Below, one piece after another: positions 43,593 to 52,317 of a stretch of 64,000 nucleotides of DNA (positions within the stretch are counted from its first letter, which is position 1; each line of letters opens with the position of its first letter). Both the position numbers and the translations under genes were made by a program. The stretch comes from an uncultured Bacillota bacterium (lineage in GTDB: Bacteria > Bacillota_I > Bacilli_A > RFN20 > CAG-631). The notes below the pieces were generated by a model. That model was not told where the DNA came from. It did not search any database and was given only the letters and a program-made list of their open reading frames with translations. Location of the stretch: positions 62,001 through 126,000 of the forward strand of contig CABUID010000003.1 of assembly GCA_902491575.1 (NCBI GenBank). Direction: 5' to 3'.

Positions 43593-43620
43593 ATTTTATC
43601 ATAAAATACAAGAAATGCAA
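43593..43620 (-). promoter_or_regulatory. Promoter of the lysine riboswitch / ABC importer operon
   Basis: On the minus strand: TTGCAT, 16 bases, TAAAAT, ending about a dozen bases before the first riboswitch helix. Confidence 0.65.
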
Positions 43621-43630
43621 CTCTTTCTTC

Positions 43631-43894
43631 TTATTTTTTTCTATTTTTATTTTTTAAGTGACTATTTTTAGCTTTTTTTAAATAAACAATGAAGAAAAAG
43701 AGGAAGGAAATAAAAGCAATTGCCATAACAAAAATATTTAAATAGTCATTCCATTGAAGCTTTTCTTCTTTGTGTGTTAAATAAGAAACAAGAAAGGAAA
43801 ATAATGAAAACGCAAATAAAATTGAACAAGCAACCGTTAACGTTTTTAAAATATCCAGTTTATTAGAAGGATTCAAATTGTTCTCGTTTTCCAT
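43631..43894 (-). CDS. Small membrane protein, two helices (third after xerC)
   Basis: 87 residues: polar N-terminus, two helices (about 18-40 and 50-72), strongly basic C-terminal tail (KKAKNSHLKNKNRKK). It lies nine bases after the preceding small membrane gene. Not recognised. Last gene of the operon, ten bases from the promoter of the lysine importer. Confidence 0.55.
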   Translation of the reverse strand: MENENNLNPSNKLDILKTLTVACSILFAFSLFSFLVSYLTHKEEKLQWNDYLNIFVMAIAFISFLFFFIVYLKKAKNSHLKNKNRKK

Positions 43895-43903
43895 AATAAC
43901 TCC

Positions 43904-44218
43904 TTAAATTTCATCAATTATATTTAATTTTTCCTTTAAAGTTTTTAATTTCTTTTTATAAGTTACTAAAATAATTTTAAAGCTTATCCATATAATAATG
44001 AAAATAGGCATGGCAATTTTAGCTATTTTTGAAACCATTTGATAAGCATTTAAAAAATTTTCATTTATATCGGATTTTAGAGTATAAATACAAACCATTA
44101 CTAAAATAAAAGCCAAAAATGTAATACTAATTATTCGAATAACCCATAAGGCAAAATAAAACAGCAAATATTGATGTTTCATCGAAAAATAATTTGATCG
44201 ATTTACTTCTTTTTCCAT
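43904..44218 (-). CDS. Small membrane protein, two helices (second after xerC)
   Basis: 104 residues with helices about 20-45 and 70-90 and a Lys-rich C-terminal tail. It begins three bases after the first small membrane gene, so the two are coupled. No family recognised. Confidence 0.55.
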   Translation of the reverse strand: MEKEVNRSNYFSMKHQYLLFYFALWVIRIISITFLAFILVMVCIYTLKSDINENFLNAYQMVSKIAKIAMPIFIIIWISFKIILVTYKKKLKTLKEKLNIIDEI

Positions 44219-44221
44219 GTA

Positions 44222-44545
44222 TTATAGATTTTCTTGATTTAAAAGTCTTCTTCTTTTTCCTTGTTTAACCGCATTAATGATTAAAAATGGAGTAAATGCA
44301 GTAGCAGCTAGAGAACTGATGACTACAAAAAAGATAAAAACCAATAGATTTGTTGCCATTTTAGCTGTCAACATGTCTTCTGTTAAAATGCCTGCTTCAA
44401 AAGAGGTTGCAAGATTAACACTGACGATTGCAAAGATAATAATGGATAAAAACATAACAAAAACACTGACACCTAATAAAATAGAAAAGGTGACTACATT
44501 TCTTTTACAACTTAAATACTCTTTTTGAATTAATTCACGATTCAT
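44222..44545 (-). CDS. Small membrane protein, two helices (first after xerC)
   Basis: 107 residues with helices about 18-45 and 65-92, and a basic tail KQGKRRRLLNQ. It overlaps the xerC stop by 11 bases. Topology and size match the next two genes, but I see no clear residue-level repeat between them. Function unknown. Confidence 0.6.
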   Translation of the reverse strand: MNRELIQKEYLSCKRNVVTFSILLGVSVFVMFLSIIIFAIVSVNLATSFEAGILTEDMLTAKMATNLLVFIFFVVISSLAATAFTPFLIINAVKQGKRRRLLNQENL

Positions 44546-45470
44546 TTTCTTCTTTCTCCTTTTTTTTGTATTTATTCAAAGTTTTAGCCATAGGATGTGT
44601 TGTTTCATATACCTGTTTTAGCCTAACTTTTGAAACATGTGTATAAATTTGCGTAGTAGATAAAGAGGAATGTCCTAGTAACTCTTGGACCATTTTTAAA
44701 TCCACGTCATTATTTAAAAGATTCGTAGCAAAGGTGTGTCTTAACATATGAGGCGTAACTTTAAAAGTATCTTTAGATTGTTTTGCTCTGTTTTTTAATA
44801 TATCTTCAATCGCTCTTGGTGTAATTCGAGTACCTTTAGAGCCAATAAATAAAGCCTCATCTTCTTTATTTAATAATAAAGTTGGTCGAATCTCTTCTAA
44901 ATACTGATTTAAATAAGGTAAAACTCTTGGCAAGAAAAAGACACTTCTTTCTTTTTTCCCCTTACCATATACACGTATACTACATTCTTGTGTATCCAAA
45001 TCTAATAAATTCAATTGACTACATTCACTGACCCGCATCCCAGTATATAATAATAGTAAAATTATACATTGATTACGAACAGCATAGATTTCTTTCTTTT
45101 CATTAGGAGTCAGTAAAATTCTTATTTGCTCTTGAAATAAATCTTTCGGCAATTTTGAAGGACTCTTTAATGTAGCGTAATTTATCATAGGATTGAATAT
45201 CTTTTCATCTACTTCATTAACATAATATTTATAAAAGTTTCTTAAACATACAATTTTCCGATTGATTGTCGATACTTTGTAATGTTCTTTTTTTAAATGA
45301 TTCATATATTCTTGAACATCCTTATCGGACAAGTTTTTAAAATCTTTATGGGTAGATTTTAAATAAAGATTAAATTTATTCAAATCAAAAAAGTAAGATG
45401 ATGTTGTATGTTCACTATAATGTCGTATATGCGTTAAATAATAAATATAATTCTCAATTGCCTTTTCCAT
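44535..45470 (-). CDS. xerC: Tyrosine recombinase, XerC/XerD type
   Basis: 311 residues. A SAM-like N-terminal DNA-binding domain is followed by the catalytic domain with Arg in TGMRVSECSQL, Lys in VYGKGKKERSV, HMLRHTFATNLL, LGHSSLSTTQ and the nucleophilic Tyr in QIYTHVS. It resolves chromosome dimers at dif sites. Location after topA matches Bacillus codV (xerC). No integrase-type accessory genes are near, so this is the housekeeping enzyme. Confidence 0.92.
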   Translation of the reverse strand: MEKAIENYIYYLTHIRHYSEHTTSSYFFDLNKFNLYLKSTHKDFKNLSDKDVQEYMNHLKKEHYKVSTINRKIVCLRNFYKYYVNEVDEKIFNPMINYATLKSPSKLPKDLFQEQIRILLTPNEKKEIYAVRNQCIILLLLYTGMRVSECSQLNLLDLDTQECSIRVYGKGKKERSVFFLPRVLPYLNQYLEEIRPTLLLNKEDEALFIGSKGTRITPRAIEDILKNRAKQSKDTFKVTPHMLRHTFATNLLNNDVDLKMVQELLGHSSLSTTQIYTHVSKVRLKQVYETTHPMAKTLNKYKKKEKEENES

Positions 45471-45504
45471 ATCTACCTCTTTTTTTATTATATATTATAT
45501 TTAT

Positions 45505-45538
45505 AAAATAATAAAGAACCAATTTATCTTGGTTCTTA
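45505..45538 (-). terminator. Terminator of topA
   Basis: AAGAACCAA pairs with TTGGTTCTT, followed on the minus strand by TATTATTTT. It overlaps the topA stop codon. Confidence 0.75.
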
Positions 45539-47485
45539 AGTCGATTCATGATAATCGCAATTAGGATAACAACTACAAGCGTAAAATTTACCAAATTTTG
45601 AAGAACGTAATACTAATTTGCCAACATGACATTTTGGGCATTCATTTCCTACTTTACTTTCATTATGGATATATTTACAATTTGGATAACCCGAACAGGC
45701 GATAAAAGCGCCATAACGACTATTTCGTCGAACAAGTGGTTTACCACATTGTGGACATAATCCTAAATCTTCCTTGATAGGTTCTTCTGGTGTCATTTCC
45801 ACTTTTGCTTTTTGATAAAGTTCTTCAAATCTTTTATAAAAATCAGATAAAGCTTCATTTCTAGTACACTTTCCATCCGCAATTTCATCTAATTTTGTTT
45901 CCATGTTTGCTGTATATTCAACATTGATAATATCTGAAAAGGATTCGTCTAACTTTGAAGAAGTCAATTTTCCTTGTTCTGTAGGTGCATAGTATGTTTT
46001 ATTGACGATAACATATTTTCTTGTTTTGATTAAATCTAAAGTCGCTGCATAAGTAGAAGGTCTTCCTATGCCATCTTTTTTCATTGTATCAATAAGACTG
46101 GCTTCTGTATATGGATTAGGGCCTTTCGTTTTTCCTTCTTTCGATGAAAGTTTTCCAACTTTAACGACACTCTCTTTTTGAATTTGGCATTTTAAAGGTA
46201 TTCGTTCCACTTTATCAAAGTTTTGATACTCTTTTAAAAAGCCATCAAATAAGCGAGTATCTCCTGTTGCCATTAAAGTATGATTATGGCATTTAAATAA
46301 TACTTCTTCATGCTCGTAAGTTTCATCTTTCATCATGGAAGCAACTGCTCTACTATAAATAAGTTGATATAATTTTGCTTGTTCTTTACTTACTTTATTT
46401 TCAATGATTTGAGGAGTAATAGAAAGATCTGTTGGTCGAATTCCTTCATGAGCATCTTGAACATTATTTGAATCGTTATTAAATATCTTAGCTACACCTA
46501 CATATTCTAAGCCATATTCTTCTTCAATATGTTTTTTCGTTTTATTGATAAAAGATGGTGTAACGCGAACACTATCCGTACGCATATAAGTAATTAACCC
46601 TACTTCACCTTCGCCAAGATCAAGTCCTTCGTATAAAGTTTGAGCAATTCGCATCGTCTTTTTTGAATCAAATTTTAATAAATTAGAGGAATCTTGAAGT
46701 AAAGAAGAAGTTGTATAAACAGGCTTACTTGCCCTTGTTTTTATTTCTTTACTAACTTGATCAACTAAAATAGGATTACTCTTTAATTCTTCAATCACTT
46801 TATTGACTTCATCAATCGTGTCAAAATGAATCTCTTTTTTATTTTCATCAATCAAAGTAATATTTACATCATTACCATTTATTTTTAAATTTCCAACCAA
46901 ACGATAATATTGTTTTTCTTTGAAATTATCAATTTCTTTTTGCTTATCCACGACAAGTTTTAAAACAACAGATTGAACACGTCCTGCCGATTTACTACCA
47001 ATCTTTTTTTGCAATAATTGGGATAATTGAAAACCAATAATACGATCTAAGATTCTTCTTGTTTCTTGAGAAGAAACTAAATCCATATCAATTTTACGTG
47101 GATGTTCTAAAGCTTCTTTAACTGCATGAAAAGTGACTTCATGAAATTCTAAGCGTTTCGTTGTATTTATATCTAAGTTTAATACTTCAGCCAGATGCCA
47201 AGAAATAGCTTCTCCTTCTCTATCTGGGTCCGTTGCCAAAATAACTTCTTTGGTTTCACTCATAAGTTTTTTTAATCGACTAACTGTTTTCTTTTTATTG
47301 GGGTTAATTTCGTAAATGGGAGAAAAATGATTTTGAATATCGACACCTAAACTATTCGAAGCATTACCAACAGCTAAATCACGAATATGTCCAATACTAG
47401 CTTCTACTAAATAATTTGGTCCTAAATATTTTTGAATTGTTCTTGCCTTATGTGGTGATTCTACTATAACCAAATAGTCTTTCAT
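45536..47485 (-). CDS. topA: DNA topoisomerase I
   Basis: About 649 residues. The Toprim domain begins VIVESPHKARTIQKYL with acidic ATDPDREGEAISWHLAE. The active-site tyrosine is in LITYMRTDSVR. Two C-terminal zinc fingers end the protein (CPQCGKPL...CSGYPNCKY and CPKCHVGK...CSCYPNC). Relaxes negative supercoils. The ATG at 47485 follows GGAGGACAAAAA; the in-frame ATG at 47506 is unlikely. Own promoter and terminator. Usual neighbours dprA (upstream) and xerC (downstream) are in place; trmFO, often between topA and xerC, is absent. Confidence 0.96.
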   Translation of the reverse strand: MKDYLVIVESPHKARTIQKYLGPNYLVEASIGHIRDLAVGNASNSLGVDIQNHFSPIYEINPNKKKTVSRLKKLMSETKEVILATDPDREGEAISWHLAEVLNLDINTTKRLEFHEVTFHAVKEALEHPRKIDMDLVSSQETRRILDRIIGFQLSQLLQKKIGSKSAGRVQSVVLKLVVDKQKEIDNFKEKQYYRLVGNLKINGNDVNITLIDENKKEIHFDTIDEVNKVIEELKSNPILVDQVSKEIKTRASKPVYTTSSLLQDSSNLLKFDSKKTMRIAQTLYEGLDLGEGEVGLITYMRTDSVRVTPSFINKTKKHIEEEYGLEYVGVAKIFNNDSNNVQDAHEGIRPTDLSITPQIIENKVSKEQAKLYQLIYSRAVASMMKDETYEHEEVLFKCHNHTLMATGDTRLFDGFLKEYQNFDKVERIPLKCQIQKESVVKVGKLSSKEGKTKGPNPYTEASLIDTMKKDGIGRPSTYAATLDLIKTRKYVIVNKTYYAPTEQGKLTSSKLDESFSDIINVEYTANMETKLDEIADGKCTRNEALSDFYKRFEELYQKAKVEMTPEEPIKEDLGLCPQCGKPLVRRNSRYGAFIACSGYPNCKYIHNESKVGNECPKCHVGKLVLRSSKFGKFYACSCYPNCDYHEST

Positions 47486-47511
47486 TTTTTGTCCTCCATT
47501 TCGCATGTATT

Positions 47512-47539
47512 ATTTTAATGAAAAAAAAAATTCTGTCAA
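47512..47539 (-). promoter_or_regulatory. Promoter of topA
   Basis: On the minus strand: TTGACA, 16 bases including ten consecutive T, then TAAAAT, about 25 bases before the start codon. The homopolymer sits in the spacer, where length changes would alter promoter strength. Confidence 0.7.
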
Positions 47540-47599
47540 CTAGTCGCTTTTACATTAATATAGATATTTATATATATATTAATAAATTTTTATTTATGC

Positions 47600-47648
47600 C
47601 AAAAAAGAGCATAAATTTATATCTCTTTAAGTATGCCCTTTTTTTTCA
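47600..47648 (-). terminator. Probable terminator downstream of dprA
   Basis: AAAAAAGAGCATA pairs with TATGCCCTTTTTT (one mismatch) across an 18-base loop; T run on both strands. It lies about 100 bases past the dprA stop. The rest of this gap holds nothing I can identify. Confidence 0.5.
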
Positions 47649-47745
47649 AAATACTCAAACTGAATTCAATTTATTCGTTTGAATTGCTTTAAAAAAATTC
47701 ATTAATCAACTTTTTAAAAACATCAGCATTTTACTTTTGCTCGTT

Positions 47746-48501
47746 TTATTCATAAATATCCCTAGCAGATTCAACTAATTTGGCTCCTTGTTTAATTAAA
47801 TCATTACAACCACTTTGATGACCAGCTAAATAAGGTATGGCACAAATATCTTTACCATATTCTAATCCATAAGCTACTGTATTCATTGTCCCCGATTTAT
47901 GTTTTGCCTCAGTAACAACTATGGTTTTACTTAAAGCAGCTATTATGCGGTTACGAATTAAAAAATTCTTCGGTTCTGGCGACACATCATTAGGATATTC
48001 TGAAAGAATTAATCCTTCTTTTTTTATCCTTTCATAGGTTTGTTTATTACAAGAAGGATAGCAACAATCAATACCTGATCCTAAAACCGCTATTGTAGGT
48101 ATTTGATTATCTAAAGCTGCCCTATGAGCAATGGAATCAATTCCTGTTGCTAAACCACTAACGATGATGACATTATAGGTTTGTAGTTCTTTTACCATTT
48201 GTTGAGTCATTTTTTGTCCATAGGAACTATACTTACGATTACCGATAATAGCAATGATCTCTTTTTCATTTTGCGTTAAAGATAAATCTCCATAATAAAA
48301 TAAAACGATGGGCGGATTAGCAATGGGAATTAATGATTTTGGATATTCTCTATCTATAATGGTAACATAATGACATTTGATTTTTTTTTCTATATCCGTT
48401 AACTCATTGCTAGAAACTTGTTCCTTGTTTTTAATTGCTTGCATTATTAACGCATAATTTCCTTGGTATTTTAATGCAAAATATAATAGTATTTTTCTCA
48501 T
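47746..48501 (-). CDS. dprA: DNA-processing protein DprA/Smf
   Basis: About 251 residues. The Rossmann-like core has IAIIGNRKYSSYG, VIIVSGLATGIDSIAHRAAL, AVLGSGIDCCYPS and GTMNTVAYGLEYGKDI. DprA loads RecA on incoming single-stranded DNA during transformation. It is at the short end of the family and lacks the C-terminal winged helix. The start is ATG at 48501 or 48507; both are downstream of AGGGGTG. Other competence genes are not in the window. Confidence 0.9.
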   Translation of the reverse strand: MRKILLYFALKYQGNYALIMQAIKNKEQVSSNELTDIEKKIKCHYVTIIDREYPKSLIPIANPPIVLFYYGDLSLTQNEKEIIAIIGNRKYSSYGQKMTQQMVKELQTYNVIIVSGLATGIDSIAHRAALDNQIPTIAVLGSGIDCCYPSCNKQTYERIKKEGLILSEYPNDVSPEPKNFLIRNRIIAALSKTIVVTEAKHKSGTMNTVAYGLEYGKDICAIPYLAGHQSGCNDLIKQGAKLVESARDIYE

Positions 48502-48570
48502 TTTCATCACACCCCTATATCTATATATAGTGTTTTTTATTAAAAAAGTGTAATAAATGATTATTTTTAT

Positions 48571-48605
48571 AAAAAAAATTAAGCACTTTTTGCTTAATTT
48601 TTTTA
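48571..48605 (-). terminator. Terminator after rnhB
   Basis: AAATTAAGCA pairs with TGCTTAATTT, five-base loop, T run on the minus strand; two bases past the rnhB stop. Confidence 0.85.
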
Positions 48606-48606
48606 T

Positions 48607-49260
48607 TTACTCTTCGTTTAATATATCATCAATGGATATTTGCTCATCATGTTTTACAAAACTAGCGACAGGCTCATAGGTTTTACGATGAATTTCAGTA
48701 ATACCATTTTCTTTTAGTAACTGGACGTGCTCGGCAGTACAATAACCTTTGTTTTGCTTTAAATTATATCCTGGATATTTTTCATCAAGTTCTATCATCA
48801 TATCATCTCGTGTTACTTTAGCAATAATAGAAGCTGCTGCAATTGTAATCGATTTACAATCTCCTTTAATTATCGCTTCTAAAGGTATTTTTTTATCTAC
48901 ATGTGGTAAGGGCATTGCATCTGTTAAAATCGCTTCCGCTTTTTTATGCATCCGTTTTAAAGCTCTTTCCATCCCTATTTGAGTTGCAGCATAAATATTA
49001 TATTGATCCACTTCTTCAACACTAATAACTTCAAAATTATAGTATAAAGCATCCCTTTTGATAATTTCCATCAGTTGTCTTCTTTTTTTATCTGATAATT
49101 GTTTAGAATCATTAAACGAGTAATTATCATAAAAAGGAGGAAAAACACAAATACCAATAACTAGTGGACCAGCAATAGGACCTCTTCCTGCTTCGTCAAG
49201 TCCTACAACGATTTCTTTTCCACTCCACCAATATTGATTTTCATAATCAAAATTTGCCAT
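48607..49260 (-). CDS. rnhB: Ribonuclease HII
   Basis: 217 residues with the catalytic N-terminal motif VVGLDEAGRGPIAGP (Asp and Glu bind metal) and the later ALKRMHKKAEAILTDAM and AASIIAKVTRDDMM. It removes ribonucleotides and RNA from DNA hybrids. The gene starts two bases after the rbgA stop, the same pairing as in Bacillus. Confidence 0.95.
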   Translation of the reverse strand: MANFDYENQYWWSGKEIVVGLDEAGRGPIAGPLVIGICVFPPFYDNYSFNDSKQLSDKKRRQLMEIIKRDALYYNFEVISVEEVDQYNIYAATQIGMERALKRMHKKAEAILTDAMPLPHVDKKIPLEAIIKGDCKSITIAAASIIAKVTRDDMMIELDEKYPGYNLKQNKGYCTAEHVQLLKENGITEIHRKTYEPVASFVKHDEQISIDDILNEE

Positions 49261-49262
49261 AT

Positions 49263-50123
49263 TTATACCTCCAAATTCTCAATGTTTATTTTACCAATTC
49301 TACCATTTTTAAAATCATTTAAGATTAACATTGCACTGCGCATAATATCCACTTCATTATTCTTCAATAAATGGCCCTTTGCGATTGCAAATTCCTTTAA
49401 ATAAGTATCACAATCTGTAAATTCAATAGAATATTTCTCATATAAAAGTTTTGGATATTGTTGATTTAAAAATAAAAGTGCAATTTTAACAAGATCTAAT
49501 GATGGTAAAATATTCTCTTTTATACAACCCATTAAAGCAAGTTTTATTCCCGATTGATTTTCCTTTAAATTAGGCCATAAAATTCCTGGGGTATCCAATA
49601 AATCAAATCCTTCACAATGAACCCATTTTTGTGCTTTTGTAAAGCCAGGAATGTTTCCTACACCAGCACTTTTTCTTTTCGCTAATAAATTGATTAATGA
49701 TGATTTTCCAACGTTAGGAATACCCACTACCATCACTCGAACATTTCTAGGTTTTAGACCTCTACTTACATCTTTTTCATACAAAGGCTTAGCTACCTCT
49801 TTAATTTTCAAGGTAATTGGTTGAATACAATTTTTATTATTCAAGTTCACATAAAGGAAATGAATATTTTCTTTTTGATAAATTTGTTTATATTTTTCAT
49901 TATATGTTTCATCAGCCAAATCCATTTTCGTTAAAACTTTCATATAAAATTTATTTTTCGCTAATTCTTGGATTATTGGATTAGATGAAGTGATAGGTGC
50001 TCGTGCATCACAAAGTTCAATCACCATATCGACTAAGTTTAATTTTTCCTTAATTTCACGAATAGCTTTCGCCATATGACCTGGAAACCAGTTGATGTTG
50101 GTTGTATTTTGTCGATTTTCCAT
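49263..50123 (-). CDS. rbgA: Ribosome biogenesis GTPase RbgA (YlqF)
   Basis: 286 residues. The start NINWFPGHMAKAIREIKEKL and LCDARAPITSSNP are diagnostic. G motifs are circularly permuted: TKMDLAD (G4) precedes GIPNVGKSSLIN (G1) and DTPGILWP (G3). It promotes late assembly of the 50S subunit. GGAAGTG is the ribosome site; a broken-looking small frame ends just ahead of the start. Confidence 0.95.
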   Translation of the reverse strand: MENRQNTTNINWFPGHMAKAIREIKEKLNLVDMVIELCDARAPITSSNPIIQELAKNKFYMKVLTKMDLADETYNEKYKQIYQKENIHFLYVNLNNKNCIQPITLKIKEVAKPLYEKDVSRGLKPRNVRVMVVGIPNVGKSSLINLLAKRKSAGVGNIPGFTKAQKWVHCEGFDLLDTPGILWPNLKENQSGIKLALMGCIKENILPSLDLVKIALLFLNQQYPKLLYEKYSIEFTDCDTYLKEFAIAKGHLLKNNEVDIMRSAMLILNDFKNGRIGKINIENLEV

Positions 50124-50127
50124 TTTT

Positions 50128-50291
50128 TCACTTCCTTAATTTTTTTATAATGCTCTGTTCTTCTAAAAGTAATATTTTACTTACCTGTTCATCATATAAA
50201 TTATTTGCTAATTCTACTGATGTCCTTAAAAATGTAATAATCTCTTTAAAAAGAAATATTCATTTTTTAGCACTTTCAAAGTGATTACCAT
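50128..50291 (-). pseudogene. Possible frameshifted small ORF upstream of rbgA
   Basis: Two overlapping frames read as one protein if a single base shift is allowed at TTTCTTTTTAAAG. The first runs from ATG 50291 (MVITLKVLKNEYFFLK). The second has no start but ends in a convincing tail (TSVELANNLYDEQVSK, then LLLEEQSIIKKLRK) with a TGA at 50130, just before rbgA. The combined product would be about 54 residues. No family recognised. A decayed gene, a sequencing error at the homopolymer, programmed frameshifting or chance are all possible. Confidence 0.3.
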
Positions 50292-50390
50292 TTATCCCGA
50301 CATTATATTTTGTCGATTATCCATAGAATCAATTTCTATCTTTATTTTCCATTTTGTCCTAAGTTTTTTATTAAACCTACCAATTTTTAT

Positions 50391-50978
50391 TTATTTTCCA
50401 CTTTTAAACCAATACCATTTTCTTGAAGCAATTGGGCAAGAATGGTAATTATTTTGCCCATCACATAAAGAAGAATGAACATCATAAGTGGCATAAGAAA
50501 AACCATTTTTTGCTAAAATCGATTGAATATTTTCAACTACAGGCATAACGGTATTAACACGATTATCACCCACTAATAAATATTCATTATCTTTTAATTC
50601 CCAATGAGTGATTTCAAAATCGATTGAACTTTTTATAAAAGAAAAATCTTGCGATATTTCCTGATGATTGATATAAAGTCGATTGTCAACTAAATCAACC
50701 GTTTCGTTAGGTAAACCTAAAACTCTTTTAATAATGTAATATTCATCTTTTTTAGAATATTCACCAACAACAACATCAAAACGATTAATTTTACTATTTT
50801 TGTTCACTTTGACCATATAACCGATTGAGCCATCATCAATAGAAGGATTCATAGAGGTTCCATTTACAACAACTTTTACAAATGTTAATTTGAAAACTAT
50901 TAAAACTACACAAACAAGGATGCCAACACTTAAAAGTATGTTTAAAGTTATATCTAACCATTTTTTTTTCGATTTCAA
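50391..50978 (-). CDS. lepB: Signal peptidase I
   Basis: 195 residues. One N-terminal helix (about 10-33), then the catalytic Ser in NGTSMNPSIDDG (Ser42), the general-base Lys in IIKRVLGLPNE (Lys84), and box E LVGDNRVNT. It cleaves signal peptides outside the membrane. The last ~35 residues are unusual for the family and contain two cysteines (LCDGQNNYHSCPIAS), perhaps a disulfide. A TATAAT lies at 51001-51006 on the minus strand, so it may have its own promoter. Position between rplS and rbgA is usual in Firmicutes. Confidence 0.92.
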   Translation of the reverse strand: MKSKKKWLDITLNILLSVGILVCVVLIVFKLTFVKVVVNGTSMNPSIDDGSIGYMVKVNKNSKINRFDVVVGEYSKKDEYYIIKRVLGLPNETVDLVDNRLYINHQEISQDFSFIKSSIDFEITHWELKDNEYLLVGDNRVNTVMPVVENIQSILAKNGFSYATYDVHSSLCDGQNNYHSCPIASRKWYWFKSGK

Positions 50979-51027
50979 AATAACATCTCCCTTCTTTTAC
51001 ATTATACAATTTTTTGAAACACATATA

Positions 51028-51057
51028 AAGAAAAAAGAGTAATATATATTACTCTTT
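51028..51057 (-). terminator. Terminator of rplS
   Basis: AAAGAGTAAT pairs with ATTACTCTTT, four-base loop, then T run on the minus strand. Confidence 0.85.
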
Positions 51058-51077
51058 GGTCACTATCTATCCAATTT

Positions 51078-51425
51078 TTATATTTTTTGAGCAATTCTTG
51101 ATGCTTTTCCTTTAAGTCCACGAAGATAATATAATTTAGCTCTTCTAACTTTTCCATGACTTACAACTTTAACATATGCAAGGATTGGACTATTTACAGG
51201 AAATACTCTTTCTACACCAACACCATTAGAAATTTTTCTAACAGTAAATGATTTTGAAACTCCTTCGCCTCTTTTTTTAATTACCAAGCCTTGGTAATCT
51301 TGAACTCTTTTCTTATTTCCTTCAATAATATTAACACCTACAATTACAGTGTCACCAATTTTAATTTCAGGAATATCCGAACGAATTTGAGTTGCAGTAA
51401 CTTCTTGTACTAATTTCATATTCAT
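51078..51425 (-). CDS. rplS: 50S ribosomal protein L19
   Basis: 115 residues, normal length. Conserved segments are IKIGDTVIVGVNIIEG, RVQDYQGLVIKKRGEG, FTVRKISNGVGVERVFP and VRRAKLYYLRGLKGKASRI. L19 sits at the interface of the ribosomal subunits. AGGAGA lies about ten bases ahead of the ATG; a second ATG two codons on is possible. It has a separate promoter and an L19-type leader, and its own terminator. Confidence 0.97.
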   Translation of the reverse strand: MNMKLVQEVTATQIRSDIPEIKIGDTVIVGVNIIEGNKKRVQDYQGLVIKKRGEGVSKSFTVRKISNGVGVERVFPVNSPILAYVKVVSHGKVRRAKLYYLRGLKGKASRIAQKI

Positions 51426-51456
51426 AGTATCAGTTCTCCTTTATCATTTATCATTT

Positions 51457-51516
51457 TCTACAAGATGTTCATAGACCGTGACTATTTTCTAGCGGAACAC
51501 CAGGTCGCATTAACGC
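51457..51516 (-). ncRNA. L19 leader (r-protein leader)
   Basis: On the minus strand the 5' leader of rplS has the segments GACCTGGTGTTCCGCTAG, then GTCACGGTCTATGAACATC and TTGTAG. This looks like the L19 leader of low-GC Firmicutes, where L19 probably represses its own synthesis. GACC and GGTC can pair to close the structure. Recognised from memory of the conserved segments, not by a covariance search. Confidence 0.65.
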
Positions 51517-51522
51517 TATAAT

Positions 51523-51551
51523 ATTGTAACAAATTTATTCAACTTTATCAA
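51523..51551 (-). promoter_or_regulatory. Promoter of rplS
   Basis: On the minus strand: TTGATA, 17 bases, TACAAT, lying between trmD and the L19 leader. Confidence 0.8.
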
Positions 51552-51555
51552 GAGT

Positions 51556-52317
51556 TTATTTCATAAACTTTTTTGCTTTTTTAATGGCATTTTTTTGTGA
51601 AGAATCATTTTCTAATTCTTCAAACCATTTTTTTTCTTGTGGATTAAAATTTGAAATATTTACAAGTTCTGGTCTTGTCTTTAATGTTTTTAGAACACTT
51701 TGTTTAAATCGGTATTCGCCAATAATTTGATGATTTCCAGAAAATAAAATGTCTGGAACTTCGTAATGATCATAAATTCGAGGCGAAGTATATTGAGGAT
51801 ATTCTAAAAGTTGATTTTCAAAAGATTCATCCTTTAATGATAATGAATTGATTGTCCCATCTAATAAACGAATAATGGAATCCGCAACCACCATAGCCGG
51901 AATTTCCCCACCCGTTAAAATATAATCACCAATGCAAATTTCACCATCAATATAATGAAGAATTCGCTCGTCGATTCCTTCATAATGACCACAAATTAAA
52001 ATTATATGTTCCATATTGGCTAATTCATGTGCCATTTTTTGATTATAAACTTTTCCTTTAGCAGAAAGTAAAAACACTTTACTATTTTCTTTCTTATAAC
52101 ATTTCAAACAATCGACTATTGGCTGAAGTTTTAAAATCATTCCTGCTCCTCCACCATAGGGAGCATCATCTACTCTTTTTAAACGATCAGCAGAAAAATC
52201 ACGAAAATTGACAACTTCTAATTCTACAATTTTTTTTTCAATTGCTCTTTTTATAATGGATGTATTTGCAAAAGTATCAAATTGTTCTTTAAATAAAGTT
52301 AAAATTGTAATTTTCAT
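51556..52317 (-). CDS. trmD: tRNA (guanine-37 N1)-methyltransferase TrmD
   Basis: 253 residues. SPOUT-type trefoil knot motifs are seen: FRDFSADRLKRVDDAPYGGG, LICGHYEGIDERI and GEICIGDYILTGGEIPA. It methylates G37 next to the anticodon, preventing frameshifts. The start overlaps the rimM stop as ATGA, the usual coupling. Confidence 0.97.
   Translation of the reverse strand: MKITILTLFKEQFDTFANTSIIKRAIEKKIVELEVVNFRDFSADRLKRVDDAPYGGGAGMILKLQPIVDCLKCYKKENSKVFLLSAKGKVYNQKMAHELANMEHIILICGHYEGIDERILHYIDGEICIGDYILTGGEIPAMVVADSIIRLLDGTINSLSLKDESFENQLLEYPQYTSPRIYDHYEVPDILFSGNHQIIGEYRFKQSVLKTLKTRPELVNISNFNPQEKKWFEELENDSSQKNAIKKAKKFMK

Noticed and set aside
50102..50284. Plus-strand 60-residue ORF between lepB and rbgA
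   Set aside because: Phe/Ser/Leu-rich with no ribosome site; it is antisense to the more protein-like broken frame on the minus strand.
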